Both the position numbers and the translations under genes were made by a program. From positions 186,001-250,000 of the forward strand of contig NZ_CP074112.1 of assembly GCF_024584785.1 (NCBI RefSeq): 64,000 bases of DNA, written 5' to 3'. The stretch comes from Idiomarina loihiensis (GTDB taxonomy: Bacteria; Pseudomonadota; Gammaproteobacteria; Enterobacterales; Alteromonadaceae). The number at the start of each line of letters is the position of its first letter. Positions within the stretch are counted from its first letter, which is position 1. A model generated the notes under the pieces. The model made no database searches. It was not told the DNA's origin and saw nothing but the letters and a program-made list of their open reading frames with translations. Below, piece after piece: positions 8,168-17,510 of the stretch.

Positions 8168-11095
8168 CTAATGTGCTGGCGGTTGATAGGTTTTAACGCA
8201 ATTGCGGCCTGCTGCTTTGGCTTGATAAAGGGCTTGGTCAGCTTGAATTAACAAACTGCTGGCGCTACTGAGTTCTGCTTGTTCTGGGCTGTAAGTGGCT
8301 AAGCCAATACTGATGGTGATAGAGCGGTCAATAAGATCAGCCGGTGGCGTGGCGGCAGCAATACTTTGCCGTAGTCGCTCGGCAATATCTAAGGCTGCTG
8401 CAGCTTCGGTTTGTGTCATTAACAGGGTGAACTCTTCGCCACCCCAACGCGCAATTTTGTCGCCAGAGCGAAGTTCTTGCTGCATTAATTTGGCAATCCA
8501 GCGTAAGATTTGATCGCCAACAGCGTGCGAGTAGGTGTCATTGATGGTTTTAAAGTGATCGATATCAATCACGGCTAAACTCAAAGGTAACTGATGCTGT
8601 TGGGCGGTTGCTACGGCTGCTTCAAAATCGCGATTAAAGCTGCGTCGATTAGGTAGCTCGGTGAGCTCGTCGTATTGCGCTAAGTGAGCAAAACGCTGGG
8701 CTTGCTGTTGCAGTGCTTGAGTTTTTTCAGCGACCTGTTGCTCTAATTGTTGGGCACGACTTTGTAGCACCCTAACGCGCATGCGAACAAACAGCCAAAG
8801 ACTAAGTGCTAACAGCACCGCTAAGGCTACCCAGAAGCTGGCGCGCTGATAAAGTTTGGGCGGCACGCTAAAGTCAAAGGTCGCAGCTGTTCCCTGCAGG
8901 TCTGAATTGCCGTAATAGGCGGTGACCACAAATTCATAGGTGCCCGGTGGTAAGTTGGTGAATTCGGCGAAAGTTGCTTGAGTATGACGTGGTTGTTGCT
9001 CGTAGCCAATCAGCTGGGTACGGTAGCGAATTTGATTGTTCATACTAAAACCCAAGCCGGCATAATGGATGCTAATGCGATTACCATCGAACTCAGCTAG
9101 GCTCACGGTGTCACTGAGTGAATTGCCATTAATAACGACCTCTTCAATGGCTGAAGGGGGAGCATACTCATGAAAACGTCCCAGTTGGGCAGGGTCGATC
9201 ACTGCGACGCCATAAGCTGTGGGTACCCATACATGACCTTCGTCATCAAGCAGTAAGGCTGGATTAGAGCCACCGTTCGCTTGGCTACTCACCAACCCGT
9301 CAGCTTCTCTAAACGTATCAAGCACAAGAGGTTGCGGCGCTGGGTCAGTTGCTGTTAGTACTAGGATCGAACTTAATGAGGTGCGCATGATGCCACGATT
9401 AGAGCTCATCCAGACGTTGTCATAGGGGTCTACGGTCACTTGGAAAATTTTTTCTGCGCTTAGGCCATGCTTACGCCCTACCACCTGTCCAGTCTGGCTG
9501 GCAGGATCATAGATAATTAAGCCGCGGTCGGTGGCAAACCAAAGGTGACCTTGATAAGGGAAAATATCAAACACATATTCGGCTTGATTAAAGGCGCTTA
9601 AATCTACTTTTTCGAAGCGATCGTCGCTCAGCACGAAAAGACCGCGCGCAGTACCTAGCCAAAGCCGCCGCTGCTGGTCTTGGTACAAGCTAACACTAAA
9701 GCGGGCTTGGTCAGCTTGGGGCGCAGCTTCAATGCCTGTAGCAGGGTGATAGCGGTTGAGGCCATTGGGCGTCGCAATCCATACGTAGCCATCGTGAGTA
9801 CCAGTGATAGCCCGGATTTCATTGGCCAGCAGCCCGTCGTCACGAGTCCAGACTTGTTGTATTTTGCCATCGCGCCATAAGCCTAAACCATGAGTATAAG
9901 AACCAATAAACACGCCGTATTCAGGATGCTCATACAAACTGAGAATAGAGTGGTGAGTAAAATCGTCGTTAAAGCTTTGCCATTGGCCCTGTTTAAAGCG
10001 ATTGAGCCCACCAGCCGAGCCCACCCAAATACTGCCATCACTATGCTGGATCAGCGTGCGAACAAAATTATCAGCGATGCCATTGGCTTGCGTGAAGGTA
10101 TCGAACGGGGTATCACGCAGCCTCACCATGCCACCATTGGTGCCAACCCAGATGCTGCGTTCATGGTCTTCATAAATACTGATCACGCGTGCGTTGGGTA
10201 ACCCATTGTTGGTGCTGAGATGTTCTAGGCCTCGAGAACTTAAGCGGTACAGGCCATCATTGATGGTGCCAAGCCAGAGGTTTGCGCTACTGTCGGTATA
10301 AAGCCGAATGACATTTTTATTGAGTAGCTGAGGATGCAGCGGCGCAAAGGTGTTACCGTCGCCAATAAAAACGCCTTGTTCACCGGCTACCACCACTTGG
10401 TCTTGGTACTGAGTTACCGCAAACATACTGGATTCGGGTAAGCCGTGCTGTTGATTCAAATAGATGACTTTGGCTTTGGTGACACTAATGAGTCCGCGAT
10501 CAGACGCGACAAACAGCTGAGTTTGGTCTTTGCGCAAAATATCGTAAGCGTGCATGGCTCGTGAGCCACGAGTCTCTAAATAGGGTTCGACTTGGCCATT
10601 GGCTTGCTGTTTCAGCAAACCGAATTCTTCGGTGGCTAGCCAAATGGTGTCATCAGGATTAGCCACAGCTTTGTTGATGAGGGTCGATGGTACCTCATAG
10701 TTTTGCCAGTAATAACGGCCTTGTGCATCTTGTTTGCGCATCACAAAGGTACCGCGGGCACCTACCACCACTAACTCACCCGCATCGGTTACAGTGACGT
10801 TCTGTACCCCTGCGTCAGCTAAACCTATGTCACTGTATAGATCGTAAACTTTAAATTCAGCGCCGTTAAAGCGTACCAGACCTTCCCAGGTGGCTAACCA
10901 GAGATAGCCGTCAGGTGTTTGCGTGATGCCATTGATGGTGTTGTGGGGGAGGCCATCACGACTGGTCCACAACTCTTGAAAATAGGAACTGAGCGCTGGC
11001 GTGCTCGGTGCATGAGCTGTGGAAGTTTCGGTTGCGGCGCTAATAGGAACCCATGCAGAAAAGCATAAGCTGCACAGCAACATGACCATACGCAT
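8168..11095 (-). CDS. Periplasmic two-component-propeller sensor with GGDEF diguanylate cyclase domain
   Basis: The 975-residue protein has a signal peptide (MRMVMLLCSLCFSAWVPISA), about 14 Reg_prop beta-propeller repeats (pattern DGYLWLATWEGLVRFNG, to about residue 640), a Y_Y_Y domain (about 660-745), one membrane helix (about 753-775), a short coiled coil and a cytoplasmic GGDEF domain. The active site is GGEEF at residues 885-889, and RSGD at 876-879 is a correctly spaced inhibitory I-site, so c-di-GMP synthesis with product feedback is expected. An upstream in-frame ATG at 11167 is possible, but 11095 puts the signal peptide at the N-terminus. No histidine kinase domain is present. The ligand is unknown. 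Confidence 0.9.
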   Translation of the reverse strand: MRMVMLLCSLCFSAWVPISAATETSTAHAPSTPALSSYFQELWTSRDGLPHNTINGITQTPDGYLWLATWEGLVRFNGAEFKVYDLYSDIGLADAGVQNVTVTDAGELVVVGARGTFVMRKQDAQGRYYWQNYEVPSTLINKAVANPDDTIWLATEEFGLLKQQANGQVEPYLETRGSRAMHAYDILRKDQTQLFVASDRGLISVTKAKVIYLNQQHGLPESSMFAVTQYQDQVVVAGEQGVFIGDGNTFAPLHPQLLNKNVIRLYTDSSANLWLGTINDGLYRLSSRGLEHLSTNNGLPNARVISIYEDHERSIWVGTNGGMVRLRDTPFDTFTQANGIADNFVRTLIQHSDGSIWVGSAGGLNRFKQGQWQSFNDDFTHHSILSLYEHPEYGVFIGSYTHGLGLWRDGKIQQVWTRDDGLLANEIRAITGTHDGYVWIATPNGLNRYHPATGIEAAPQADQARFSVSLYQDQQRRLWLGTARGLFVLSDDRFEKVDLSAFNQAEYVFDIFPYQGHLWFATDRGLIIYDPASQTGQVVGRKHGLSAEKIFQVTVDPYDNVWMSSNRGIMRTSLSSILVLTATDPAPQPLVLDTFREADGLVSSQANGGSNPALLLDDEGHVWVPTAYGVAVIDPAQLGRFHEYAPPSAIEEVVINGNSLSDTVSLAEFDGNRISIHYAGLGFSMNNQIRYRTQLIGYEQQPRHTQATFAEFTNLPPGTYEFVVTAYYGNSDLQGTAATFDFSVPPKLYQRASFWVALAVLLALSLWLFVRMRVRVLQSRAQQLEQQVAEKTQALQQQAQRFAHLAQYDELTELPNRRSFNRDFEAAVATAQQHQLPLSLAVIDIDHFKTINDTYSHAVGDQILRWIAKLMQQELRSGDKIARWGGEEFTLLMTQTEAAAALDIAERLRQSIAAATPPADLIDRSITISIGLATYSPEQAELSSASSLLIQADQALYQAKAAGRNCVKTYQPPAH

Positions 11096-11233
11096 GATGC
11101 TAGTAGTACAAGATCTATGTTGACCTTTCGTTGGGAACACGGCGACTGGCTTTAAGCGTATTAGCATAGTTGTTAGGCTTTTAGCTCGTTAAATGCTACT
11201 AGCTTTTATAGCACAACTAAGATACTCGGTGCC

Positions 11234-11298
11234 ATGACCAAATCGATATTATCGCCGAAAAGATAAACTTGGTCGCAGGGTGGTTGTAGTTTGGTCAT
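11234..11298. promoter_or_regulatory. TTGGTC motif repeats between GGDEF gene and S10 peptidase
   Basis: ATGACCAAA at 11234-11242 and TTTGGTCAT at 11290-11298 form a perfect 9-bp inverted repeat 47 bp apart. A third related ACTTGGTCG lies at 11267-11275. The three sites sit in the intergenic region of two divergent genes and look like repeated binding sites for one regulator. Confidence 0.35.
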
Positions 11299-11350
11299 AG
11301 ATTGCTTTTAATGGGGGTAAGTCTAATACAATCAAAATCAAGGACTACCT

Positions 11351-12895
11351 ATGAATCCGATGAAACATCTCCTATTGGCCTCGGCGCTGGCGGTAAGTTC
11401 AGCCGCTCTGCTGCCAACCGCTGCAGTGGCGGCTACAGCAACAGAAAGCAGCGTGCAGGCAAAAATTGCGGCAGACCAAGTGGTGGTTACTGAACATCGT
11501 GCGCAAATTAATGGCGAACGCTTTAAATACACGGCAACCACAGGTACCCAGCCGGTGTTTAATGAGGCTGGAGAGGCTACTGCAGCTTTATTCTTTACTT
11601 ACTACGAACGCCAAGATGTTAAAAATCGTGAGCAACGGCCGTTGCTGATCTCTTTCAATGGTGGTCCTGGCTCTGCATCGGTATGGATGCATATTGCCTA
11701 TACTGGGCCCAAAGCGCTGCGAGTAGATGATGAAGGTTTTCCTATCATGCCGTATGGCGTGAAAGATAACCCTCATTCAGTATTAGACGTGGCTGACATT
11801 GTATTTGTGAACCCAGTGAATACCGGTTATTCACGGGTGTTGCCAAAGGCCGATGGCAGCATGCCGTCACGAGATGAGCAGCAGCGGATGTTTTTTGGCG
11901 TGAACAGCGACGTAAAATATCTAGCCGATTGGATTAATACTTTTGTGACTCGGCATGAACGCTGGCGCTCACCTAAATACTTAATTGGTGAGAGCTACGG
12001 CACCACGCGTGTATCAGGTTTGGCGTTAGAGTTGCAAAACCGTCAGTGGATGTATTTAAACGGCGTGATTTTGGTGTCTCCAACGGATATCGGAATTGAG
12101 CGTAATGGTCCGGTTAAAGCTGCTAACAGACTCCCTTATTTTGCTGCTGCCGCTTGGTATCATAAAGCTTTAGATGCAGATCTACAGCAGTTAGATTTGT
12201 TGGAGTTGCTGCCACAAGTAGAGCAGTACACGCTTGATACTTATTTGCCTGCGCTAGCTAAAGGAGCCATGTTATCGGGTGCTGAGAAGCAACAAGTTGC
12301 TGAACAAGTGGCGCGTTTCGCTGGTTTAGACACGCAAACGGTATTACGAAGCAATTTGGATATTAGCACTAACTTTTTCTGGAAAGAGTTACTACGCGAG
12401 CGCGGTCAAACCGTCGGTCGCTTAGACTCACGCTATTTAGGTATTGATAGAAAAGATGTAGGTGATAGCCCAGACTACAATGCCGAGCTTACTTCGTGGC
12501 TGCATTCGTTTACCCCGGCTATTAATTATTACCTGCGTGAAGAGCTCAATTATAAAACCGACGTTAAATACAATATGTTTGGGCCGGTGCATCCGTGGGA
12601 CCGCTCGAATAACAATACCGGTGAAAATTTACGTCAAGCAATGGCACAAAACCCTTACTTGAATGTCTTAATTCAGTCTGGCTATTATGATGGTGCCACG
12701 AATTACTTTGATGCCAAATACAATATGTGGCACATTGACCCTAGCGGTAAAATGAAAGATCGCATTGGTTTTAAAGGTTATCGTAGCGGTCATATGATGT
12801 ATTTACGGGCAGAAGATTTGCGTTTATCGAACCAAGATTTACGTGAGTTTATTCTGCAAACTGTGCCTGCTGCAGGGCAGGCTGCTAAATATTAA
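11351..12895 (+). CDS. Secreted serine carboxypeptidase-like protein, peptidase family S10
   Basis: A signal peptide (MNPMKHLLLASALAVSSAAL, cleavage near AVAA) precedes an S10 alpha/beta-hydrolase domain. The S10 oxyanion motif FNGGPGSASVWMH is present. The likely catalytic triad is Ser215 in GESYGTTR, Asp447 in SGYYDGAT and His481 in SGHMMYL. S10 enzymes remove C-terminal amino acids and work best in acid. A role in periplasmic or extracellular peptide use fits a protein-degrading marine bacterium. AAGGA lies 8 bp before the ATG. Length (514) is typical. It is divergent from the GGDEF sensor. Confidence 0.92.
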   Translation: MNPMKHLLLASALAVSSAALLPTAAVAATATESSVQAKIAADQVVVTEHRAQINGERFKYTATTGTQPVFNEAGEATAALFFTYYERQDVKNREQRPLLISFNGGPGSASVWMHIAYTGPKALRVDDEGFPIMPYGVKDNPHSVLDVADIVFVNPVNTGYSRVLPKADGSMPSRDEQQRMFFGVNSDVKYLADWINTFVTRHERWRSPKYLIGESYGTTRVSGLALELQNRQWMYLNGVILVSPTDIGIERNGPVKAANRLPYFAAAAWYHKALDADLQQLDLLELLPQVEQYTLDTYLPALAKGAMLSGAEKQQVAEQVARFAGLDTQTVLRSNLDISTNFFWKELLRERGQTVGRLDSRYLGIDRKDVGDSPDYNAELTSWLHSFTPAINYYLREELNYKTDVKYNMFGPVHPWDRSNNNTGENLRQAMAQNPYLNVLIQSGYYDGATNYFDAKYNMWHIDPSGKMKDRIGFKGYRSGHMMYLRAEDLRLSNQDLREFILQTVPAAGQAAKY

Positions 12896-12930
12896 TCCTT
12901 TACTTTGGGTAATCCACAAGGAGTGTTGTG

Positions 12931-13092
12931 ATGGGTGATTTATTAAGAATTATAATCGCGATTTTGTTACCTCCACTGGGTGTATTTTTACAGGTGGGGC
13001 TGGGTAAGCACTTTTGGATAAATATTGTTTTAACCCTGCTTGGCTATATTCCTGGCATCGTTCATGCGGTGTGGGTTATTGCTAAAAAGTAA
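12931..13092 (+). CDS. YqaE/PMP3-family small membrane protein
   Basis: This 53-residue gene encodes two hydrophobic helices (about 5-23 and 30-48) with the family signature: the start MGDLLRIIIAILLPPLGVFL, then GLGKHFWINIVLTLLGYIPG and the end VHAVWVIAKK. AAGGAG at 12918-12923 gives a strong ribosome binding site 7 bp before the ATG. PMP3 proteins in yeast and plants affect membrane potential and salt tolerance; bacterial members are mostly uncharacterised and often stress-induced. It follows the S10 peptidase by 35 bp and may be cotranscribed. Confidence 0.9.
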   Translation: MGDLLRIIIAILLPPLGVFLQVGLGKHFWINIVLTLLGYIPGIVHAVWVIAKK

Positions 13093-13181
13093 GGCGCAGT
13101 TGTAATTGGCTCCTTGTATTCACTCGGTGGATACAACTAATGTCGCATGCAACAAAAAGTGTAAATCAGAGCAATCCTGTC

Positions 13182-13220
13182 TATAATCCCGCTATATTTT
13201 TTTAGCGGGATTTATTTTTT
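13182..13220 (+). terminator. -10-like TATAAT and terminator-like hairpin directly before the LysR gene
   Basis: TATAAT at 13182-13187 is followed by CCCGCTA (13188-13194) and TAGCGGG (13203-13209), a perfect 7-bp stem, then a T-rich tract ending two bases before the LysR start. It may stop read-through from the PMP3 gene. If transcription starts from the TATAAT, most of the hairpin's left arm would be excluded from the mRNA. Confidence 0.5.
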
Positions 13221-13222
13221 CT

Positions 13223-14158
13223 ATGAATAATATAAAAGATATTGATCTGAACCTCTTGGTTTACCTCGATGTGCTGCTGCGCGAACGTAATGTTACCAAA
13301 GCGGCGGCTCAGCTCAATATTACCCAGCCGGCGATGAGCAACGGCTTGAAGCGTTTACGGACGCTGTTAAATGACCCCATTTTAGTGCGTACCAGCGAAG
13401 GCATGTTACCCACAGAAACAGCACTACGGATGCAAGAACCAGTACGGCAAATTCTGTATTCGGTAGAAGAAATGGTGCAACCGGCACGAGATTTTGATGC
13501 TGCCACCAGCGATCGCGTGTTTCGCATCATGGCATCAGATTATGCCGCATCAACTTTGATGCCAAGACTCTTAGAAAAATTGAAGCGTCAGGCTCCTGCC
13601 GTAGCTCTAGATATCATGACCCCTAGTGATATTAGTTTTCACGATGTCGAAAATGGCAAAGTTGATCTAGCGATAAACCGTTTTGATAAGCTGCCGCAAT
13701 CGTTTCATCAAAAGAACCTTTGGGAAGACGACTTCAGTTGTTTAGTGCGAAAAGATCATCTTCTGGTACAAGACTATACCCTTGATAATTACCTTGGTGG
13801 TGAACACGTTTGGGTGAGTAAAACTGGCTTTGGGGTAGGTGTGGGAATGGACCCACACGACGTCCAGAAACTTGGCTGGGTTGATGAAGCTTTGGGGCAG
13901 TTGGGCCATAAGCGCAAGATTCGAGTGTTTACGCGTAATTACCATGTAGCTATGCACCTGGCCCGCCAAGGACTGATTGCCACCTTGCCCACACAGGCCG
14001 CCACCTTGTACCAAGATGACGACGAGCTGGTAATGCTACCGCCGCCGTTTAAGATAGAGCCGCTTGAGCTGACGATGATTTGGAGCCCGTTACTGCAACA
14101 CGACGCTGGTCATCGTTGGTTCCGACAGTTGATTGTAGAGACCGCTGAGCAAAAATAG
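13223..14158 (+). CDS. LysR-family transcriptional regulator
   Basis: 311 residues with a NodD/SyrM-type N-terminus: DIDLNLLVYLDVLLRERNVTKAAAQLNITQPAMSNGLKRLR is the helix-turn-helix, followed by LysR substrate-binding domain (about 93-300). It ends 5 bp before aceK, so the two are in one transcript. Isocitrate dehydrogenase kinase control could therefore be tied to a LysR effector here, unlike the IclR control of E. coli aceBAK. The start lacks a clear Shine-Dalgarno and lies right after a hairpin. The effector is unknown. Confidence 0.9.
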   Translation: MNNIKDIDLNLLVYLDVLLRERNVTKAAAQLNITQPAMSNGLKRLRTLLNDPILVRTSEGMLPTETALRMQEPVRQILYSVEEMVQPARDFDAATSDRVFRIMASDYAASTLMPRLLEKLKRQAPAVALDIMTPSDISFHDVENGKVDLAINRFDKLPQSFHQKNLWEDDFSCLVRKDHLLVQDYTLDNYLGGEHVWVSKTGFGVGVGMDPHDVQKLGWVDEALGQLGHKRKIRVFTRNYHVAMHLARQGLIATLPTQAATLYQDDDELVMLPPPFKIEPLELTMIWSPLLQHDAGHRWFRQLIVETAEQK

Positions 14159-14163
14159 CCAAG

Positions 14164-15918
14164 ATGACAACGACCGATTTGCCAACCTTATATGCGCGTA
14201 AAATTCTGCAGGGATTTCATCGCCATTACAGTGTTTTTCAAGAGGTAACGGCCGCAGCGCGGCAGCGTTTCGCTGATGGCGATTGGCATGCCGGCCAATA
14301 TGCTGCCACCGCCCGGATTAGTTTTTATGATATTCGGGTGCGAGAAACCACCAAAGCTTTGGCTGAGTTAACCCAGTTACAACTCGATGAACAAGTCTGG
14401 TTGGCGACACGGCAGTTGTATCAGGATTATCTGCAATTTCATCCGCAAGCAGAGTTAGCTGAAACCTTTTATAACTCGGTCTTTTGTAATCTATTTCATC
14501 ATAGGTATTTTAATAACGCTTATATTTTTGTTGAAACCACCTTGTCGGATGCGATTCCGCTTGCCGTAGAAACAGAATATCGATCTTATTTTCCGGTAGT
14601 GACGGGCATGCATCGTACCCTTGCACAGATCATGCAGGAGGTTGATTTAGGCGCGCCCTTTGCTGATTTATCAGAAGACATTCGGCTGCTGCGTAAGGCA
14701 TTTAGTGAGCAAGCAGCATCACAGCAAGTGAATGCTTACCAACTCCGTATTGATGTTTTAAAAGCCCCGTTCTTTCGAAACAAAGCGGCTTATGTGGTGG
14801 GCCGTATTGTCAGTTCACAGCGCAGTTACCCTTTTATTGTCCCGGTGTTGCGAGATGAGCATGGGCATTTATATCTCGATGCCTTGATCACTGATGTGGA
14901 CCAAATGGCGATCATTTTTGGCTTTGCCCGATCTTATTTTATGGTGCAGACCAAGGCACCTTCGGCATTGGTGCGCTTTTTAAAAGATTTAATGCCGAAA
15001 AAGACCCTCGCTGAGCTTTATTCTGCGATTGGCTTGCATAAGCAAAGTAAAACCGAATTCTACCGTGATTTCTTACACCACTTAGCGGCCAGCGATGACC
15101 AGTTGGTTGCTGCTGCGGGTATCAAAGGGATGGTGATGACGGTATTCACACTACCTAGCTATCCTTATGTATTCAAGGTGATTAAAGATACTTTCGGTGG
15201 TGGTAAATCCATAGATCGGCAGACCGTAATTGACCGCTACCGAATGGTTAAGCGGCACGATCGAGCTGGGCGCATGGCTGATACTTATGAGTTCGCCAAC
15301 GTGGCAATTCCGTTAGCCCGCATTGCACCCGATCTCCTACAAGAGTTGCAGTCTACCGTAGCTGGTAGTCTTAGTATGGATGGTGAACAGTTAATTATTA
15401 GTCAGCTGTTTGTTGAACGCCGCATGACGCCGCTGAATATCTTTTTAGATTACGCCAGTAACGCCGAGATTGAAGCTGCTATGAAAGATTATGGCCAAGC
15501 GATTAAAGACATGTTGGCGGCGAATATCTTCCCGGGCGATATGCTGTTAAAAAACTTCGGTTTAACGCGCCATAAGCGGGTGGTTTTCTATGACTATGAC
15601 GAAGTGCAATATCTCACTGAAATGAACTTTCGGCAGTTACCTAAACCACAAACTTATGAGCAGCAGCTTGCCGCAGAGCCATGGTATAGCGTGGCTCCCA
15701 ATGATGTCTTTCCTGAGCAATTGACCACCTTTGCGGTGCCGCAGCCGCACCTACGTAGCATGTTAATGAAGCATCATCCAGAATTAGTAGATGCAAGCTA
15801 TTGGCAGCAGCAACAGCAAGATATTCGAACGGGTGTGATTAGTGACGTGTTTCCTTATCCTGAAGCGGTTCGCTTTGTGCGTTGCGTACGAACCGCTGCA
15901 GAACAAGATAAGCGCTAA
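14164..15918 (+). CDS. aceK: Isocitrate dehydrogenase kinase/phosphatase
   Basis: AceK phosphorylates isocitrate dehydrogenase to divert isocitrate into the glyoxylate shunt, and dephosphorylates it to reverse this. The 584-residue length equals E. coli AceK (about 578). Visible features are the N-terminal regulatory domain, the glycine-rich loop and Lys region VFKVIKDTFGGGKS, and the kinase core FPGDMLLKNFGLTRHKRVVFYDYDE, carrying the expected Asp, Asn and metal-binding Asp. It is on the opposite strand from aceB and aceA with nhaD between, so the classical aceBAK operon is split. Its stop lies 2 bp from the stop of nhaD. Confidence 0.97.
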   Translation: MTTTDLPTLYARKILQGFHRHYSVFQEVTAAARQRFADGDWHAGQYAATARISFYDIRVRETTKALAELTQLQLDEQVWLATRQLYQDYLQFHPQAELAETFYNSVFCNLFHHRYFNNAYIFVETTLSDAIPLAVETEYRSYFPVVTGMHRTLAQIMQEVDLGAPFADLSEDIRLLRKAFSEQAASQQVNAYQLRIDVLKAPFFRNKAAYVVGRIVSSQRSYPFIVPVLRDEHGHLYLDALITDVDQMAIIFGFARSYFMVQTKAPSALVRFLKDLMPKKTLAELYSAIGLHKQSKTEFYRDFLHHLAASDDQLVAAAGIKGMVMTVFTLPSYPYVFKVIKDTFGGGKSIDRQTVIDRYRMVKRHDRAGRMADTYEFANVAIPLARIAPDLLQELQSTVAGSLSMDGEQLIISQLFVERRMTPLNIFLDYASNAEIEAAMKDYGQAIKDMLAANIFPGDMLLKNFGLTRHKRVVFYDYDEVQYLTEMNFRQLPKPQTYEQQLAAEPWYSVAPNDVFPEQLTTFAVPQPHLRSMLMKHHPELVDASYWQQQQQDIRTGVISDVFPYPEAVRFVRCVRTAAEQDKR

Positions 15919-15920
15919 GG

Positions 15921-17360
15921 TTAGTGGTTAAAAACCTCAAATAAAGCGCTATTTAACCAAAGGTGAGCATAGATACTAACAATGTAACCTAGGGCAATTA
16001 CTGGGGTCCATTTTAAGTGGCTAGCAAAAGTATAATAGCCACGAGCTTGGCCCATTAATGCTACCCCTGCAGCTGAACCAATCGACAGCAAGCTACCACC
16101 AGTACCGGCGGTAAGGGTGATTAAGAGCCATTGGCCGTGTGACATATCGGGGGTCATGGAGAGCACCGCAAACATCACCGGAATGTTATCAATAACGGCT
16201 GACATGAGGCCCAGAGCAACGTTGGCATACGTTGGGTTCCATTGGGTATAGAGGGTATCTGACAGCATGGCGAGGTAGCCCATAAAGCCTAAACCACCCA
16301 CACAAATTACCACACCGTAGAAGAACAATAGGGTATCCCACTCGGCCCGTTGTACCCGGCTAAAGACATCGAATGGTACCACACTACCTAACCGCTCTAA
16401 TCGTGCCATATCGCCGGCACGTTCAGCCATGGCGCGTTTGCGAGCCAGTGAACCGGGTAGCGTCATGCGTAAGAAGTAACCAAAGAATTGTAAGTAACCT
16501 AAGCCCATCATCATGCCCAGCACCGGCGGTAAATGCAGCCACATGTGGCACGCTACTGCGGTAGCAATGGTGAATAAGAATAGGAAGGTAATGCGTAACG
16601 CTCCGCGCTTGAGTTCAACTTCTTCGTTTAGAGCCGATGGCTTACGGTTTTCAATGAAGAAGCTCATGATCACAGCTGGTACTAAGTAGTTAAGGAGTGA
16701 TGGGATAAACAGTACGAAGAATTCTTGGAATTCAACCATGCCCGCTTGCCATACCATCAGGGTGGTGATGTCACCAAAGGGGCTGAAGGCACCGCCAGCG
16801 TTAGCTGCGATGACAATGCTCACGCACGAGATGCTGATGAATTTCTTATCGCCATCGGCAACTTTCATCACCACCGCACACATCAATAATGCTGTGGTTA
16901 AGTTATCGGCTACGGGCGAGATAAAGAAAGCTAAAATACCGGATAGCCAAAACAACTGTTTGTAGCTAAAGCCTTTCTTAATCATCCAGGCTCTTAAGGC
17001 GTCAAAGAGGCGGCGCTCTTCCATCGCATTGATGTAGGTCATGGCAACCAATAAGAACAACATTAGCTCGGCAAATTCGAGCAAGTTGTGACGAAATGCC
17101 TCTTCGGCAACGCCAGGTAAGCCTTGGTCGGCGTACACCCAGCCGATCATGATCCAAATCAAGCCTGCGGCAACCAGTACCGGTTTTGATTTACGCATAT
17201 GTAGGCGTTCTTCGCCCATGACCAACATGTAGGCAATGGTAAAAATAACGATAGCGGTAATGCCAACAGCACTATAGGTCAGGTCTAGTTCACCAGGTGC
17301 AGCTAAGGCTGCGGGCGAGAATAGGCCAACGGCCAAAACAAACAGTATGAGCTTCCACAT
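15921..17360 (-). CDS. nhaD: Na+/H+ antiporter, NhaD family
   Basis: This inner-membrane antiporter has an N-terminal signal-like helix (MWKLILFVLAVGLFSPAALA) and about 12 further hydrophobic segments. NhaD hallmarks include FAELMLFLLVAMTYINAMEERRLFD, ISPVADNLTTALLM, AANAGGAFSPFGDITTLMVW, VIDNIPVMFAVLSM and GSAAGVALMG. Exporting Na+ suits a marine or halophilic cell. The ATG at 17360 has AAGGAAG upstream; a longer GTG start at 17381 would consume that site. At 479 residues it is full length. It converges on aceK with only 2 bp between stops and no terminator. Confidence 0.93.
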   Translation of the reverse strand: MWKLILFVLAVGLFSPAALAAPGELDLTYSAVGITAIVIFTIAYMLVMGEERLHMRKSKPVLVAAGLIWIMIGWVYADQGLPGVAEEAFRHNLLEFAELMLFLLVAMTYINAMEERRLFDALRAWMIKKGFSYKQLFWLSGILAFFISPVADNLTTALLMCAVVMKVADGDKKFISISCVSIVIAANAGGAFSPFGDITTLMVWQAGMVEFQEFFVLFIPSLLNYLVPAVIMSFFIENRKPSALNEEVELKRGALRITFLFLFTIATAVACHMWLHLPPVLGMMMGLGYLQFFGYFLRMTLPGSLARKRAMAERAGDMARLERLGSVVPFDVFSRVQRAEWDTLLFFYGVVICVGGLGFMGYLAMLSDTLYTQWNPTYANVALGLMSAVIDNIPVMFAVLSMTPDMSHGQWLLITLTAGTGGSLLSIGSAAGVALMGQARGYYTFASHLKWTPVIALGYIVSIYAHLWLNSALFEVFNH

Positions 17361-17423
17361 GTGCTTTTCTTCCTTCAACACAAATACGGAGAGGGGGGAT
17401 GATTAATGCGCGCGCATACTAAC

Positions 17424-17459
17424 ATAAAAAAGCCGCGTGGGGCTTAGACCGCGCGGCTT
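17424..17459 (-). terminator. Intrinsic terminator after aceA
   Basis: On the minus strand AAGCCGCG and CGCGGCTT close a hairpin followed by six Ts, 50 bp after the aceA stop and just before nhaD. Confidence 0.75.
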
Positions 17460-17510
17460 ATACTCACTATTTTTTGGAGTAATTCTTAGGTGGTAGTTGT
17501 AAACACCAGC

